Of a stretch of DNA of 64,000 bases, positions 20,901-23,539 are shown one piece after another. The stretch comes from DATMER01 sp963844885 (lineage in GTDB: Bacteria > Acidobacteriota > Thermoanaerobaculia > Multivoradales > UBA5704): NCBI GenBank assembly GCA_963844885.1, contig CAWJQA010000008.1:62001-126000 (forward strand). The letters are read 5' to 3'. Numbering within the stretch: position 1 is the first letter of the stretch; each line of letters starts with the position of its first letter. The translations under genes were made by a program, and so were the position numbers. The notes beneath the pieces were generated by a model. It was not told where the DNA came from and made no database searches. It saw nothing but the letters and a program-made list of their open reading frames with translations.

Positions 20901-23113
20901 AACGGCAGCTCCCCACCCCCTTCGCCGAGAAACCGCGCCCGCAGCACCAGCAGGTTGACGAAGAAGCCGGCGAGCCCCTCGGTCTCCGGTCGCGTCCGGT
21001 TGGCGACCGGCGAGCCCACGAGGAGGTCGGCCTGCCCGGAGAGCCGGTAGAGCAGCGTCTGGAAGGCCGCCAGCAGCGTCATGAAGCGGCTCGCACCCTC
21101 CCGGCGCCCCAACTCGTCCAACGCTCCGGTGAGTCCGGGCAGAACCAGCCTCTCCACCCCGCCCCGGTAGCTCAGCACGGCCGGACGCGGCCGGTCCGTG
21201 GGCAGTTCCAGGACCGTCGGCGCCCCGGCCAGCGCCTCCCGCCACCAGGCGGCCAGGCTCTCCAGCGTCTCCCCCTGGAGCTGCTCCCGCTGCCACGCGG
21301 CGAAGCCCGCGTACTGAACCGGCAGCTCCGGCAGCGGCGACGGGAGCCCCTGCGAGAAGGCTCCATAAAGAGCGCTCAGCTCGCGCACGAGCAGGTCGAG
21401 CGACCAGCCGTCGCTCGCGATGTGGTGGACGGTGAACAAGGCCACGTGCTCCAGCCCGCCCAGGCGCAGCAGGAGCGTCCGCAGCAGCGGCCCACGGGCC
21501 AGGTCGAACGGCCGCCGCGCCTCCTCCCGGGACAGCCTCCCGCTCTCCGCCGCGCGGGCCCCGTCCGGCAGAGCGCCGAGATCGATCACGGGCAGGGACG
21601 GGAGGGCATCCGGAGCAACCACCTGGACCGGCACGCCGTCCACCTCGCGGAACGTGGTCCGCAACGCCTCCTGGCGGCGGACGATCTCCCGCAGGCTCGC
21701 CTCCAGGGCGGCCACGTCCACCCGACCCTCGATGCGGGCCGCCCGCGGCTCGTTATAGACCGGGTTGCCCGGCTCCAGCTTGTCGAGAAACCACAGCCGC
21801 TCCTGCGCGAACGACAGTGGATGGAGGCTGCCGGCCTCGCGGCTCTGGGGGAGCGACGCGGGCTCCTCCTGCTGGAAGAAGCCGATCGCCTCGGCCAGGT
21901 CCGCCGGGGTAGGGAACGAGAACAGGTGCTGGAGCGGGAAGTCGACGCCGAACGCCTCCCGCACCCGCGACAGGATCTGGGTCGCCAGCAGAGAGTGCCC
22001 GCCGAGTTGGAAGAAGTCGTCGTGGACCCCGACCGGCTCGACGCCCAGGATCTCCTGCCAGATGCGGCAGACCGTCGCCTCCCGCTCGTCCCGCGGCGCC
22101 TCGTAGGCGTTGAACAGGGCCGGGCGAGGGTGGTGGGAGGACGCCTCCGGCTTCGGCTCGATCCCCCTGCTTTCTATCCAATACCGGCGGCGTTCGAAGG
22201 GATAGGTGGGCAGGGAGACGCGACGTCCTCGGGAAAAAACCGCCGGCGGGGCGCCGGCGGTCCCAGGGGTGCGCAGAGATTCGACGGCTTCCTCCCGCGT
22301 CCTACACTCCACCACCCGTCCATGCTCGAACGTCCGCCTACCCACCCGCAGCGTGTATTCGACGTCCGCCAGGTCCAGATCAGGATGGCTTTCCAGATGA
22401 TCGGCCAGGCGATGGCAGGCTCTCTCCAGCACCGCCTCGCTCCGCGCCGACACCGGGAGGAAATACCGATCCCGAGGCACAACGGTCCTCGGGATCTTCG
22501 GCGCCTCCTCCAGCACCAGGCGCACGTCGGACTCGCCCGCCTCCGAGTCCACCACCAGCGCCTGGATGTTGTCGCCGTCCCGCAGCGCCTCCCCGGCCCG
22601 CTTGAGCACCAGCACGGCGGCCTCGCCCGTGAGCGACCGGGCGTCGATCGACACCCAGCCCGCGAGCGCCAGGTCGCACTCCCCGTTCAAGAGGCTCTGC
22701 CGCGCCAGATGCACTGTCAGCGCCAGCGTCGACTCCCCGGCCTGTACCGTGAAGCTGGGACCCTTGAGGTTGAGCTTGTAGGAGACCCGCGTCGCCAGCG
22801 AGTCCGCCGCGTTGCCCACCAGGAGCTGTAACGGATCCATGTCCGCCGACAGCGCCGGCAGGAGGTTGAACAGCAGATAGCTGCTGAGCGGCTGGCCGGC
22901 GAAGACCGCCGTCATCCCGTCCGTGCCAGGGTCGTAGCCCGCGTCCTCCAGCGCCTCCCAGCAGGTCTCCAGGAACACCCGCTGCTGCGGGTCCAGGATC
23001 TCCGCTTCCCGCGGGTTGATGCCGAAGAACCCGGCGTCGAACCGGTCCAGGTCTTTGGAGAACCGCCCGGCCAGGCCGATGACGGCGACGATGTTGTCAA
23101 AGTTTCTCGACAT
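1..23113 (-). CDS. Giant nonribosomal peptide synthetase (NRPS-B), 3' end outside window
   Basis: One minus-strand frame is open from an ATG at 23113 to base 1; the A-domain end near 118 is still in the frame of the start codon. Domain order by approximate residue: KS relic 1-207, PCP 336-405, C 430-860, A 880-1360, PCP 1380-1448, C 1476-1900, A 1925-2448, PCP 2470-2538, PCP 2597-2667, C 2690-3118, C 3202-3625, A 3652-4128, PCP 4149-4222, C 4247-4678, PCP 4713-4785, C 4809-5242, PCP 5287-5355, C 5375-5802, A 5822-6292, PCP 6305-6375, sulfotransferase 6412-6702, C 6732-7138, A 7178 to the edge. C domains show HHxxxDG, A domains TSGSTGxPKG, and PCPs GG(H/N)S. Pocket codes read as Gly, Orn, Ala, Ser and Leu-like. 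No E, MT or TE domain is visible. The start has only a weak GGAAG-type site. It follows NRPS-A in the same direction after 426 bp. Confidence 0.93.
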   Translation of the reverse strand, partial: MSRNFDNIVAVIGLAGRFSKDLDRFDAGFFGINPREAEILDPQQRVFLETCWEALEDAGYDPGTDGMTAVFAGQPLSSYLLFNLLPALSADMDPLQLLVGNAADSLATRVSYKLNLKGPSFTVQAGESTLALTVHLARQSLLNGECDLALAGWVSIDARSLTGEAAVLVLKRAGEALRDGDNIQALVVDSEAGESDVRLVLEEAPKIPRTVVPRDRYFLPVSARSEAVLERACHRLADHLESHPDLDLADVEYTLRVGRRTFEHGRVVECRTREEAVESLRTPGTAGAPPAVFSRGRRVSLPTYPFERRRYWIESRGIEPKPEASSHHPRPALFNAYEAPRDEREATVCRIWQEILGVEPVGVHDDFFQLGGHSLLATQILSRVREAFGVDFPLQHLFSFPTPADLAEAIGFFQQEEPASLPQSREAGSLHPLSFAQERLWFLDKLEPGNPVYNEPRAARIEGRVDVAALEASLREIVRRQEALRTTFREVDGVPVQVVAPDALPSLPVIDLGALPDGARAAESGRLSREEARRPFDLARGPLLRTLLLRLGGLEHVALFTVHHIASDGWSLDLLVRELSALYGAFSQGLPSPLPELPVQYAGFAAWQREQLQGETLESLAAWWREALAGAPTVLELPTDRPRPAVLSYRGGVERLVLPGLTGALDELGRREGASRFMTLLAAFQTLLYRLSGQADLLVGSPVANRTRPETEGLAGFFVNLLVLRARFLGEGGGELPFRTLLAQVRDICLGAYAHQDLPFEKLVEAVETRRDLSRSPLFQVMFVLQNPPLDGAVLPGLTLTASEIHAGVARYDLTLSALESGGELSVALEYASSLFEAATARRWLGHFQVLLEAVTAGTGVPVEDLPLLTPAERHQLVAGWNRAEVEIPDEPVHRLFERQVERTPGTVAVICGRESVTYAELNRRAEAVASHLRSLGVGPEARVGLAVERTPDLPAALLGVLKAGGAYVPLDLSHPRERLAMILEDAQPAVVLTSETLAALEPGEERGVGAAPDNLAYVLFTSGSTGRPKGVQISHRAFVNFLLSMRGEPGLSERDTLLAVTTLSFDIAGLELLLPLLVGGRVLLASRDDAADAEALAGLLETSGATVMQATPATWRMLLDGGWTGKPDLTVLCGGEALPGELAARLLPRVAAVWNLYGPTETAVWSAVGRVVAVDPSTASLPLGRPVANTRLSVLDPRLEPAPLGIPGELYIGGAGLARGYIGRPDLTAEKFIPDPFSGEPGERMYRTGDLARRRPGGEIDFLGRIDHQVKVRGFRIELGEIEAALAAAPGVRQVAVGTRGHPGDTAERQLVAYVVPQDGIEDLAATLRPFALERLPEYMVPSTFAVLGELPLTPNNKVDRKALARLPIEAGSKVDTGFVAPRDATEVRLAAIWRDLLGIERAGVEDNFFVLGGHSLKATQLMSRVRQAFGVDLPLRALFESPTLGGLAARLGTVSPGGGAGGRSAAPIPRRQGEGPAPLSFPQERLWFLDQFEPGTPAFNIPAVVRLQGRADESKILWSLDQVVARHEPLRTRFPETADGAVQEVLPPFPVPMPVADLSALPEAARQAEERRLTLAEARHSFHLATGPLLRVLLLRLAPEDHLLLLVIHHIVTDGWSMTVIQSDFARFYQAALLGRPPELPGLSIQYGDFAAWQRDRFTGEVLEAHLAFWRPRLASVPHLELRGDRPRPAVQTFRGGYVDFQLSPARVAALEELGRGAGASLFMVLMSGLQILFHRYSGQDDFAVGSYIANRNRAEVERLVGFFVNLLPLRADLSGEPTVRELLRRVRGMTLGAYEHQDIPFEKLLQDLNPERDLSRGAIVQSLFNLLNFPAVHEELPGLTLTGSGVRSGRSDFDVSLWVTGSPEGLRGWLEYSTDLFDSSTMERMAGCFQRLLAGMSEDPGRRVAELPLLSGEERRQILTGWSMRPATYDAELCFHDLFERQAAATPGAEAVVAPDGRMTYGELDGRSNRLARRLRRLGVGPEVRVAVCLHKTVDLPVAVLAVLKAGGCYVPLDATYAGDRLGYMLEASRAAVLLTQEGAAEKLPKLQEGAAVVRVDADWPSIQQEESSERLDRAATGVGPGSLAYVIFTSGSTGKPKGVMISHRSLVNACLAWVEDYGLRELSSHLQMASFSFDVFTGDLVRTLASGGKLVLVPRETLLDPERLVELARAEACDYLEFVPAVMRGVMEHLEKTGGRIESARLVVVGSDAWYVGEGMVLARLLGPGVRLVNSYGITETTIDNTLFELRPEVERSLASAAMVPIGRPYVSNEIYVLGRGFEPVPPGVPGELFVGGPGVGRGYFDQPALTAERFVPHPFSPEPGARLYRAGDLARWLASGDVELLGRADNQVKVRGFRIEPAEIEAALGEHPAVRQALVLALVPPNAGPGDRRLVAYVIREEGSGSEEGLPDALRAHLRARLPEHMVPSAFVTVPAFPLTPNGKVDRRALSETAPPDWNQGGEGAGFVAPRTEFEERLAEVWAGVLQTGRIGAFDSFFDLGGHSLLATQLVSRVRGAFGVDLPLRSLFESPTLAEQALIVEELLLLGQGGGQAEEAPWESHPVPAISPVSPIPPIPPVPAAPAPAPPPPPPIPRGASRERLAEIWAEVLGLDEVGVEDPFLELGGHSLLATRIVSRVRDTFGVELAPGDLFESSTVAALALRIETLRSLPAASSPSLPPLVPLPRMPGGGDMPPSFAQERLWFLDRLAPGSPLYNIAGGLRLTGFLDVAAFALSLREIVRRHEALRTTLPEAEGRPVQRISPAVRLDLPVIDLGGLPEAVRPAELRRLALDEGKRPFDLARGPLLRSTLVRLGEEAHAVLFTVHHIVADGWSVDVLVRELGRLYRAFVQGGSGASLPPLPIQYADFAVWQHAWLQGEALERQLAWWRRELAGAPELTELPSDRVRPAAQSFRGRLVSSSIPPALTADLESFARREGASLFMVLLAGLFSLIHRSRPEGPGDVVVGSPVANRNRSETEGLIGFFANTLALRARPRPGMPFRELLAQVKATALGAYAHQDVPFERVVEELHVPRNLGWNPLFQILLVLQNASTQTLVLPGLALEMMEPWSDTAKVDLSLSVSVDRQALRVDAEYATGLFEESTVVRLMDHLRALLERAAAAPEAPLSDLPLFAAPERRQVAAEQPGQRGVSLPDRLAERERRLAGLRARLTDAQRAALPGLRPSAAKLGAGKMIPRRSGTGPSPLSFPQERLWFLDRLEGGGSAYSIPALLHLRGRLNAGALASALAGIVARHEVLRTTFAEESGTPVQVVGPPWVPALPQLDLRALPADRREAEARRLLAGEARRPFDLGRGPLLRALLLRTGDGDWRLFVNMHHIVSDGWSVAVLVRESVELYTAVSETRSHHLPELPIQYADFAVWQRDQMRGELLERQLRYWREELAGIPALLELPTDRPRPPVQSQRGAAELLALPAGLGAALSALARREGGTLFMAALAGIQAVLHRYTGQEDVPVGTPVANRTRTELEVLIGFFVSTVVLRGRVSGDLTWRQMLIQVRDTALGAYANQDLPFEKLVEGMGMERSLAYSPLFQVMLAWQNAPAEPLRLPGVTLSPEPVHTGAARFDLTFTVWERESRLEVELEYATALFDAETVRRLFGHLRVLLVAAAADPERPLAELPLMDEAERRQVLETWNDTAVEVPEVCLHELVEAQMKRTPDAVAVIGDRGERWTYGELDERSRRIAARLRELGVGPEVSVGVALRRTPELVAALLGVLRAGGCYVPLDPNYPKERLAFLLEDTGAPVVLTESGLIEGMGGARRILLDGERLPPAGLVAPGAVPANLAYLIYTSGSTGRPKGVAITHRSAVAFSFWSRSEFSAEELSGVFAATSVNFDLSVFEIFVPLCWGGRVILGENALALPGHPAAGEVRLLNTVPSAMTELVRMRAVPASVKTVNLAGEPLRRSLADSIPQRLLNLYGPSEDTTYSTWTEVPRERREPTIGRPIAGTRVYLVDRSFLPVPVGVAGELWLGGDGLARGYLGRPELTAEKFVPDPFSGEGSRLYRTGDLARYLADGRIEYLGRIDHQVKVRGFRIELGEIESALLAHPEVREAAVLAPGEGGERRLVAYVAPESVPDLRPFLSTRLPGYMVPSAFVLLDALPLTPNGKVDRKALAKVGTSGTSGTGRGRESRTAPRTPTEQGLAEIWRGLLDIKALGVDRVGAEDRFFDLGGHSLLGMRVVSKVQEAFGVELPLRALFEAPALADLAARIDELRLDPAAVSAPLVKGEGDRGPLSFAQERLWFLDRLEPGSASYNIPAALLLTGPLDPAAFAASLAGVARRQGSLRTSFDQADGVPFQIVSPPEALPLPPPLILDLRALPDPGATAARLWREEAGRPFDLRRAPLVRTLLARLGEDDWSLLVNLHHIISDGWSLEVLVGECAELYAASREGREPRLPELPVQYLDYAVRERERLQGDALSELFRFWREELEGAPALLELPSDRPRPAMQSYRGALELLELPAELIAPLGALARREGTTLFMAVLAGLQALLHRYTRQEDVLVGTPVANRTRPEVEGLIGFFVNTLVLRGRMSGDPGYRDLLARVRETSLRAYAHQDLPFERLMEELEVERSLAYSPLFQVMLSWPNLSMEPVEIAGVTLVPKPLHSGTSKFDLTFTCMERDDGRLEVELEYATALFDPATVRRMFGHLRDLLAAAVDDPARPLIALPFLEEPERRQVSDVRVGRKPARTGWDTGVRTPPRTPAERVLAEIWLSLLGIEALGTGEVAVEDHFFDLGGHSLLATRVVSRVRETLGVELPLRALFEAPVLADLAARIETLGTTLGAGASQPPLVRRGLDRGPLSFAQERLWFLDRLEPGNAFYNLPAALRLTGPLVPAALAASLGEIARRQESLRTTFDEVDGIPVQIVGPPRGLPVPVIDLGALPEPRRESEALRVMREDSALPFDLQHGPLVRARLLRLGEENWGLLLDMHHIVSDGWSMEVLVRECAELYGAVTEGRAPRLPELPVQYLDFAVRQREWLRGEALEAQLRYWREELAGSPALLGLPTDHPRPPVQTYEGASVATVFPAGLTGRLRELGRRQGTTLFMTLLASLQVLLHLYSGQDDVLVGSPIAGRGRPEIEDLIGFFVNMLVLRGRFGDGRLDGLRFDRLLEQVRATSLNAYAHQDVPFERLVEGLEVERSLDHNPLFQVLFTLQNAPFQQMEVSGLRLAPMRLDSVTSKFDVSFGVAEMDGSLAVRSEYATALFDAATVCRMLERWQALLEGVAADPGLSVEELPLLTGEDREQLLAAWSARRPVRPAADAGAVEPAVSVAPRTGTEARLATIWSELLGVERIGAHDSFFDLGGHSLLAVRAVSRVRDAFGVELPLRALFESPTVAKLAARIDGGRPALKALPLRRRAGAEPPPLTFGQERLWFLDQLDPGSPAYNIPGAVRLAGRLDVPALAASLNGIAARHEALRTVFTAGPDGVVQRILPELPLPLPVADLRALPPDRRDGEAGRLVEEQGRRPFDLARGPLLRSLLLRLAEDEHVCALTVHHIVADGWSLGVLVRELAAFYAGRPLPELPVQYGDFAVWQRETLRGAALAAELDWWKGRLAGAPGFLALPADRPRPPVQRFRGEARHERLPAGLERGVQGLARRTGATPFMVLLSALDALLARYTGQSDLVVGTPVAGRDRAETEGLIGLFLNTLALRVDLSGDPSFSGLLARVREVTLEAYTHAGLPFERLVEELAPERDLSHAPVFQVLFVLQNTPAEPFELPGLTLAPVAVDTATSKFDLVLNATETGEGLSLLWMFNRDLFDSTRVARLRGHFATLLEAAVADPGTRLDELPLLTEAERRQLLEWNDTANNWEPEPAIHDLISAQAARTPDAVALSFEGETLTYAELWDRAGRVAAHLGRRPDELIGISAERSLELVVGLVGILRAGAAYVPIDPGYPADRIAYMLEDSGVSVLLDVASIKSLPSALPKPVPVDPESLAYMIYTSGSTGRPKGAMNSHRAIRNRLLWMQEAYGLTPDDRVLQKTPFSFDVSVWEFFWPLMVGARLVIARPGGHQDPAYLVETIAREGITTLHFVPSMLRVFLEAPGAESCVSIRRVICSGEALPADLARRFSEILTGIELHNLYGPTEAAVDVTAWPCGEEHGSVPIGRPIANTAIHILDPLFHPVPMGVPGELLIGGVQPARGYHRRPELTAEKFVPDPLGPAGARLYRTGDLARWRPDGAIEYLGRIDFQVKIRGLRIELGEIEAALAAHPAVKDVVVVAKDSRLVAYVVGEAAPESLREHLAPSLPEYMIPSAFVFLDALPLSPNGKVDRKALPEPGAVIVPETERVEPRTALERFLAALWSEALGVPVGVHDSFFDLGGNSITGAVLVNRLQRELGEIVHVVVIFDAPTVAKMAAYLARENRSAVVRLWGAESLMAEEGRRDEIVWVDETAMSEFRGLIHPLPPIPLAEKNPPALFVLSPPRSGSTLLRVMLGGHPALFSPPELELLSFNTMGERKAAFPGRDSFWLEGVIRAVMEARGCGPDEAKALVDLAESEDWTTQRFYGWLQDQLQGRILVDKTPSYALNPSLLMRAEETFDLPLYIHLIRHPYGMIRSFEEAKLDQLFFRQPHRFSRRALAELIWLVSHRNVAEFLADVPAERQHWVRYEDLVREPENELRRLCAALGLDYHPDMADPYKEKQARMTDGIYAEGRMLGDVKFHQHRSVDASAAGRWRELAAEHALGEPTWETAVALGYERLAGQGLTPILPVPVEPGEPLPLSFAQERLWFLDQLEPGTALYNIPVALRLDGDVDELALERTLAAIVHRHAGLRATFSETAAGPVQIVHETALTVPRVDLSALPEARRDAELPRLTGDEARRPFDLARGPLFRATLVRLGAGSHAAFAALVTMHHIVSDGWSIGLLIREAAALYSGGSLPDLPIQYPDFARWQREWLRGEGLERQLAYWREALADATPLDLPADRPRPAVRTPAGGLLDLRLPAALREQAGALARTRGASLFMVLLASFQALLHRLSGQDDLSVGTPVAGRNRVEVENLIGFFVNTLVLRSDGSGDPAFETLLARTRARALGALAHQDVPFERLVEELAPERDLARSPLFEVVFALQNAVGGTRLELPGVTLSALPVDTGIAKFDLTLTLAETPAGLEGALEYSRDLFDRTTVSRLAGHFETLLAAALAEPGRPLSELRLLSEAETRQVLVEWNLTDVDILFEPVHRQVEARAVAWPGAPAVMGEHGILTYGELNRRANRLAYRLMKQGVGPEDVVALRMPRSPELVTAALAVLKAGAAYLPIDPANPEERAAYILRDSGARLLLETVDPGLLEAESETDPEIPVTSDRLAYVIYTSGSTGEPKGTELLHGGLANLSAWHRRLYELGPDDRTALVAGPGFDASVWEVWPCLTAGATLHIPPADTVTSPPDLAAWLAERRITVTFLPTPLAEAVLNEHLQSRSLRAILTGGDRLHRRPSADAPFALVNHYGPTECTVVTTAGVVDPAGGRLPTIGHPIDNTRVAILDRALRPVPVGVPGELCVAGVSLARGYRHRPALTAERFVPDPHGRPGDRMYRTGDLARWLPDGEIEFLGRIDYQVKIRGVRIELGEIEAALAKQPGVGEAAVLVREGQLVAYVTSPPSPLSHRPPDHRERGNAVEASSFDLGNIAPVTSPLSRREGGRWERGTGGEVLRAALATHLPEAMIPTGWVFLDALPLTPNGKVDRRALEKIAPVARGREEGN
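157..315. repeat. Nested palindromic element inserted in frame in the NRPS-B A domain
   Basis: An outer inverted repeat (CCTCACCCCCT at 157-167, AGGGGGTGAGG at 305-315) encloses two perfect 11-bp hairpins with arms CCCCCTCTCCC/GGGAGAGGGGG (170-180 with 199-209; 263-273 with 292-302). The unit is 159 bp, exactly 53 codons, so the frame survives. It lies in a surface-type linker near the C-terminal subdomain of the A domain. Confidence 0.8.
3010..3880 (-). other. In-line sulfotransferase domain of NRPS-B
   Basis: About 290 residues match the bacterial sulfotransferase (PAPS-dependent) family. The 5'-phosphosulfate loop reads PPRSGSTLL, with the Arg at residue 6438, and the 3'-phosphate motif reads IRHPYGMIRSF near residue 6560. 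The domain sits between the Ser-loaded PCP and the next C domain. By family it would transfer sulfate from PAPS to a hydroxyl. The obvious in-line target is the serine side chain on the preceding PCP, giving O-sulfoserine or, after elimination, dehydroalanine. That target is an inference. Confidence 0.85.
3990..6990 (-). other. NRPS-B serine module: C-A-PCP
   Basis: The C domain has HHIVADGWS and the A domain TSGSTGRPKG. The pocket code D-V-W-H-I-S-L-V-D matches serine. The PCP is of a distinct type, with LGGNSITGA instead of LGGHSLL, and immediately precedes the sulfotransferase domain. The A domain is closely similar to the serine A domain of NRPS-A. Confidence 0.82.
7050..10375 (-). other. 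NRPS-B A-less stretch: C-PCP-C-PCP
   Basis: Two consecutive C-PCP units lack adenylation domains. The C domains keep HHIISDGWS and HHIVSDGWS, and both PCPs keep LGGHSLLA. The C-to-PCP linkers are short, about 35-45 residues, so no 480-residue A domain can fit. The carriers must be loaded in trans or skipped; the sequence does not say which. Confidence 0.85.
10450..15045 (-). other. NRPS-B tandem C domains, then A-PCP (predicted alanine)
   Basis: The first C domain (15045-13760) is followed directly by another C domain (13510-12240), with no A or PCP between them. The joining segment (13740-13560) contains a charged helix, RLAERERRLAGLRARLT, like the docking helices at the N-termini of separate NRPS proteins. 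The following A domain has pocket code D-L-F-N-N-A-L-T-Y, a known alanine code, and a PCP with LGGHSLLGM follows. Both C domains keep HHIVxDGWS. Confidence 0.8.
15110..18700 (-). other. NRPS-B module 2: C-A-PCP-PCP, predicted ornithine
   Basis: The C domain has HHIVTDGWS. The A domain has TSGSTGKPKG and the unusual core SFDVFTGDL. The pocket code D-V-G-E-V-G-S-I-D matches ornithine-activating domains such as those of gramicidin S and bacitracin synthetases. Two complete PCPs follow, each with LGGHSLLAT, separated by a Pro/Ala/Ile-rich spacer. Confidence 0.8.
15330..15430 (-). repeat. Low-complexity proline-rich spacer between two PCPs
   Basis: Short imperfect repeats of the type CCGATACCG plus a C-rich run encode a Pro/Ala/Ile spacer of about 30 residues (PIPPIPPVP...PAPPPPPP). 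It joins tandem carrier domains and stays in frame. Confidence 0.8.
18770..21830 (-). other. NRPS-B module 1: C-A-PCP, predicted glycine
   Basis: C domain with HHIASDGWS, A domain with TSGSTGRPKG, PCP with LGGHSLK. Pocket residues read from the sequence at the Stachelhaus positions give D-I-L-Q-L-G-L-V-W, which matches the well-known glycine code. The last A-domain motif reads PNNKVDRKAL, with Asn in place of the usual Gly. Confidence 0.82.
21900..23113 (-). other. NRPS-B loader: truncated KS relic, AT-less linkers and first PCP
   Basis: Residues 1-207 match a beta-ketoacyl synthase but with large internal deletions. The N-terminal DPQQRVFLE block and the GPSFTVQ region are kept, then the sequence jumps to the LVLKRA and LVLEEAP blocks. 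The active-site Cys position is Glu127 (22733-22735). The two catalytic His motifs (HGTGT and NIGH) are absent. A KS-AT linker (about 208-283) runs into the post-AT linker SLPTYPFERRRYW with no acyltransferase between. A PCP with LGGHSLL follows. The architecture matches the loader of NRPS-A. Confidence 0.85.
22239..22267. repeat. GC-rich palindrome arm inside NRPS-B
   Basis: This 29-bp stretch, built on CCGCCGGCGGGGCGCCGGCGG, is translated in frame between the KS-AT linker and post-AT linker. It matches one arm of the full inverted repeat at 37391-37473 in NRPS-A. Here the second arm is missing. Confidence 0.75.
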
Positions 23114-23539
23114 GCTTCTGCTTCCCGGGCGGACAGCCTATCACCTTGGTGCTGCCACCCTGGGGGACGCGTGGCAGGAGCGGCTATGCGGCAAGAACAC
23201 GGCCGGAGTCGGGGTTTCTTCCCGCCGCCGGCTGGATTTCTTGACTGAAATCGGGCGAATTCCCGACGTTCGGCAGCAAGCGGCGCGCCTTCGGCCAGCT
23301 TCGACGCACGAGTGGCCAAGAGGTGCCGGGGATTGGGAAGCCCGGCGGGCTTCCGGCTGGAGCCGACGCGGCGTCCGCCGGGTTGCGCGAGAGTCCGGCC
23401 GGGCTCGGCGGGCCTCTCGCCGGACCTGGCCGATGGCTGGGAAGACCGGCGGACGGCTCGCCGGAGCCGGCCGAAGACCGGCCGGAGATCTGGAACGCGC
23501 GCCGACGCTCGCGAAAGGCACGCCCGAGCCGGCGAAGAG
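23114..23539. other. 426-bp gap between the two NRPS genes
   Basis: No convincing gene is visible. The stretch has GC-rich self-complementary patches such as GGCCGGTCTTCGGCC but no T-run to mark a terminator and no clear promoter hexamers. Short open frames here lack recognisable protein sequence. Confidence 0.5.

Noticed and set aside
15428..22831. Long open frames on the plus strand (also 7643-14146, 527-3595, 30208-34203)
   Set aside because: They are antisense to NRPS coding in a fixed offset frame, show no family signature, and owe their length to high GC. The minus strand carries every NRPS motif in order.
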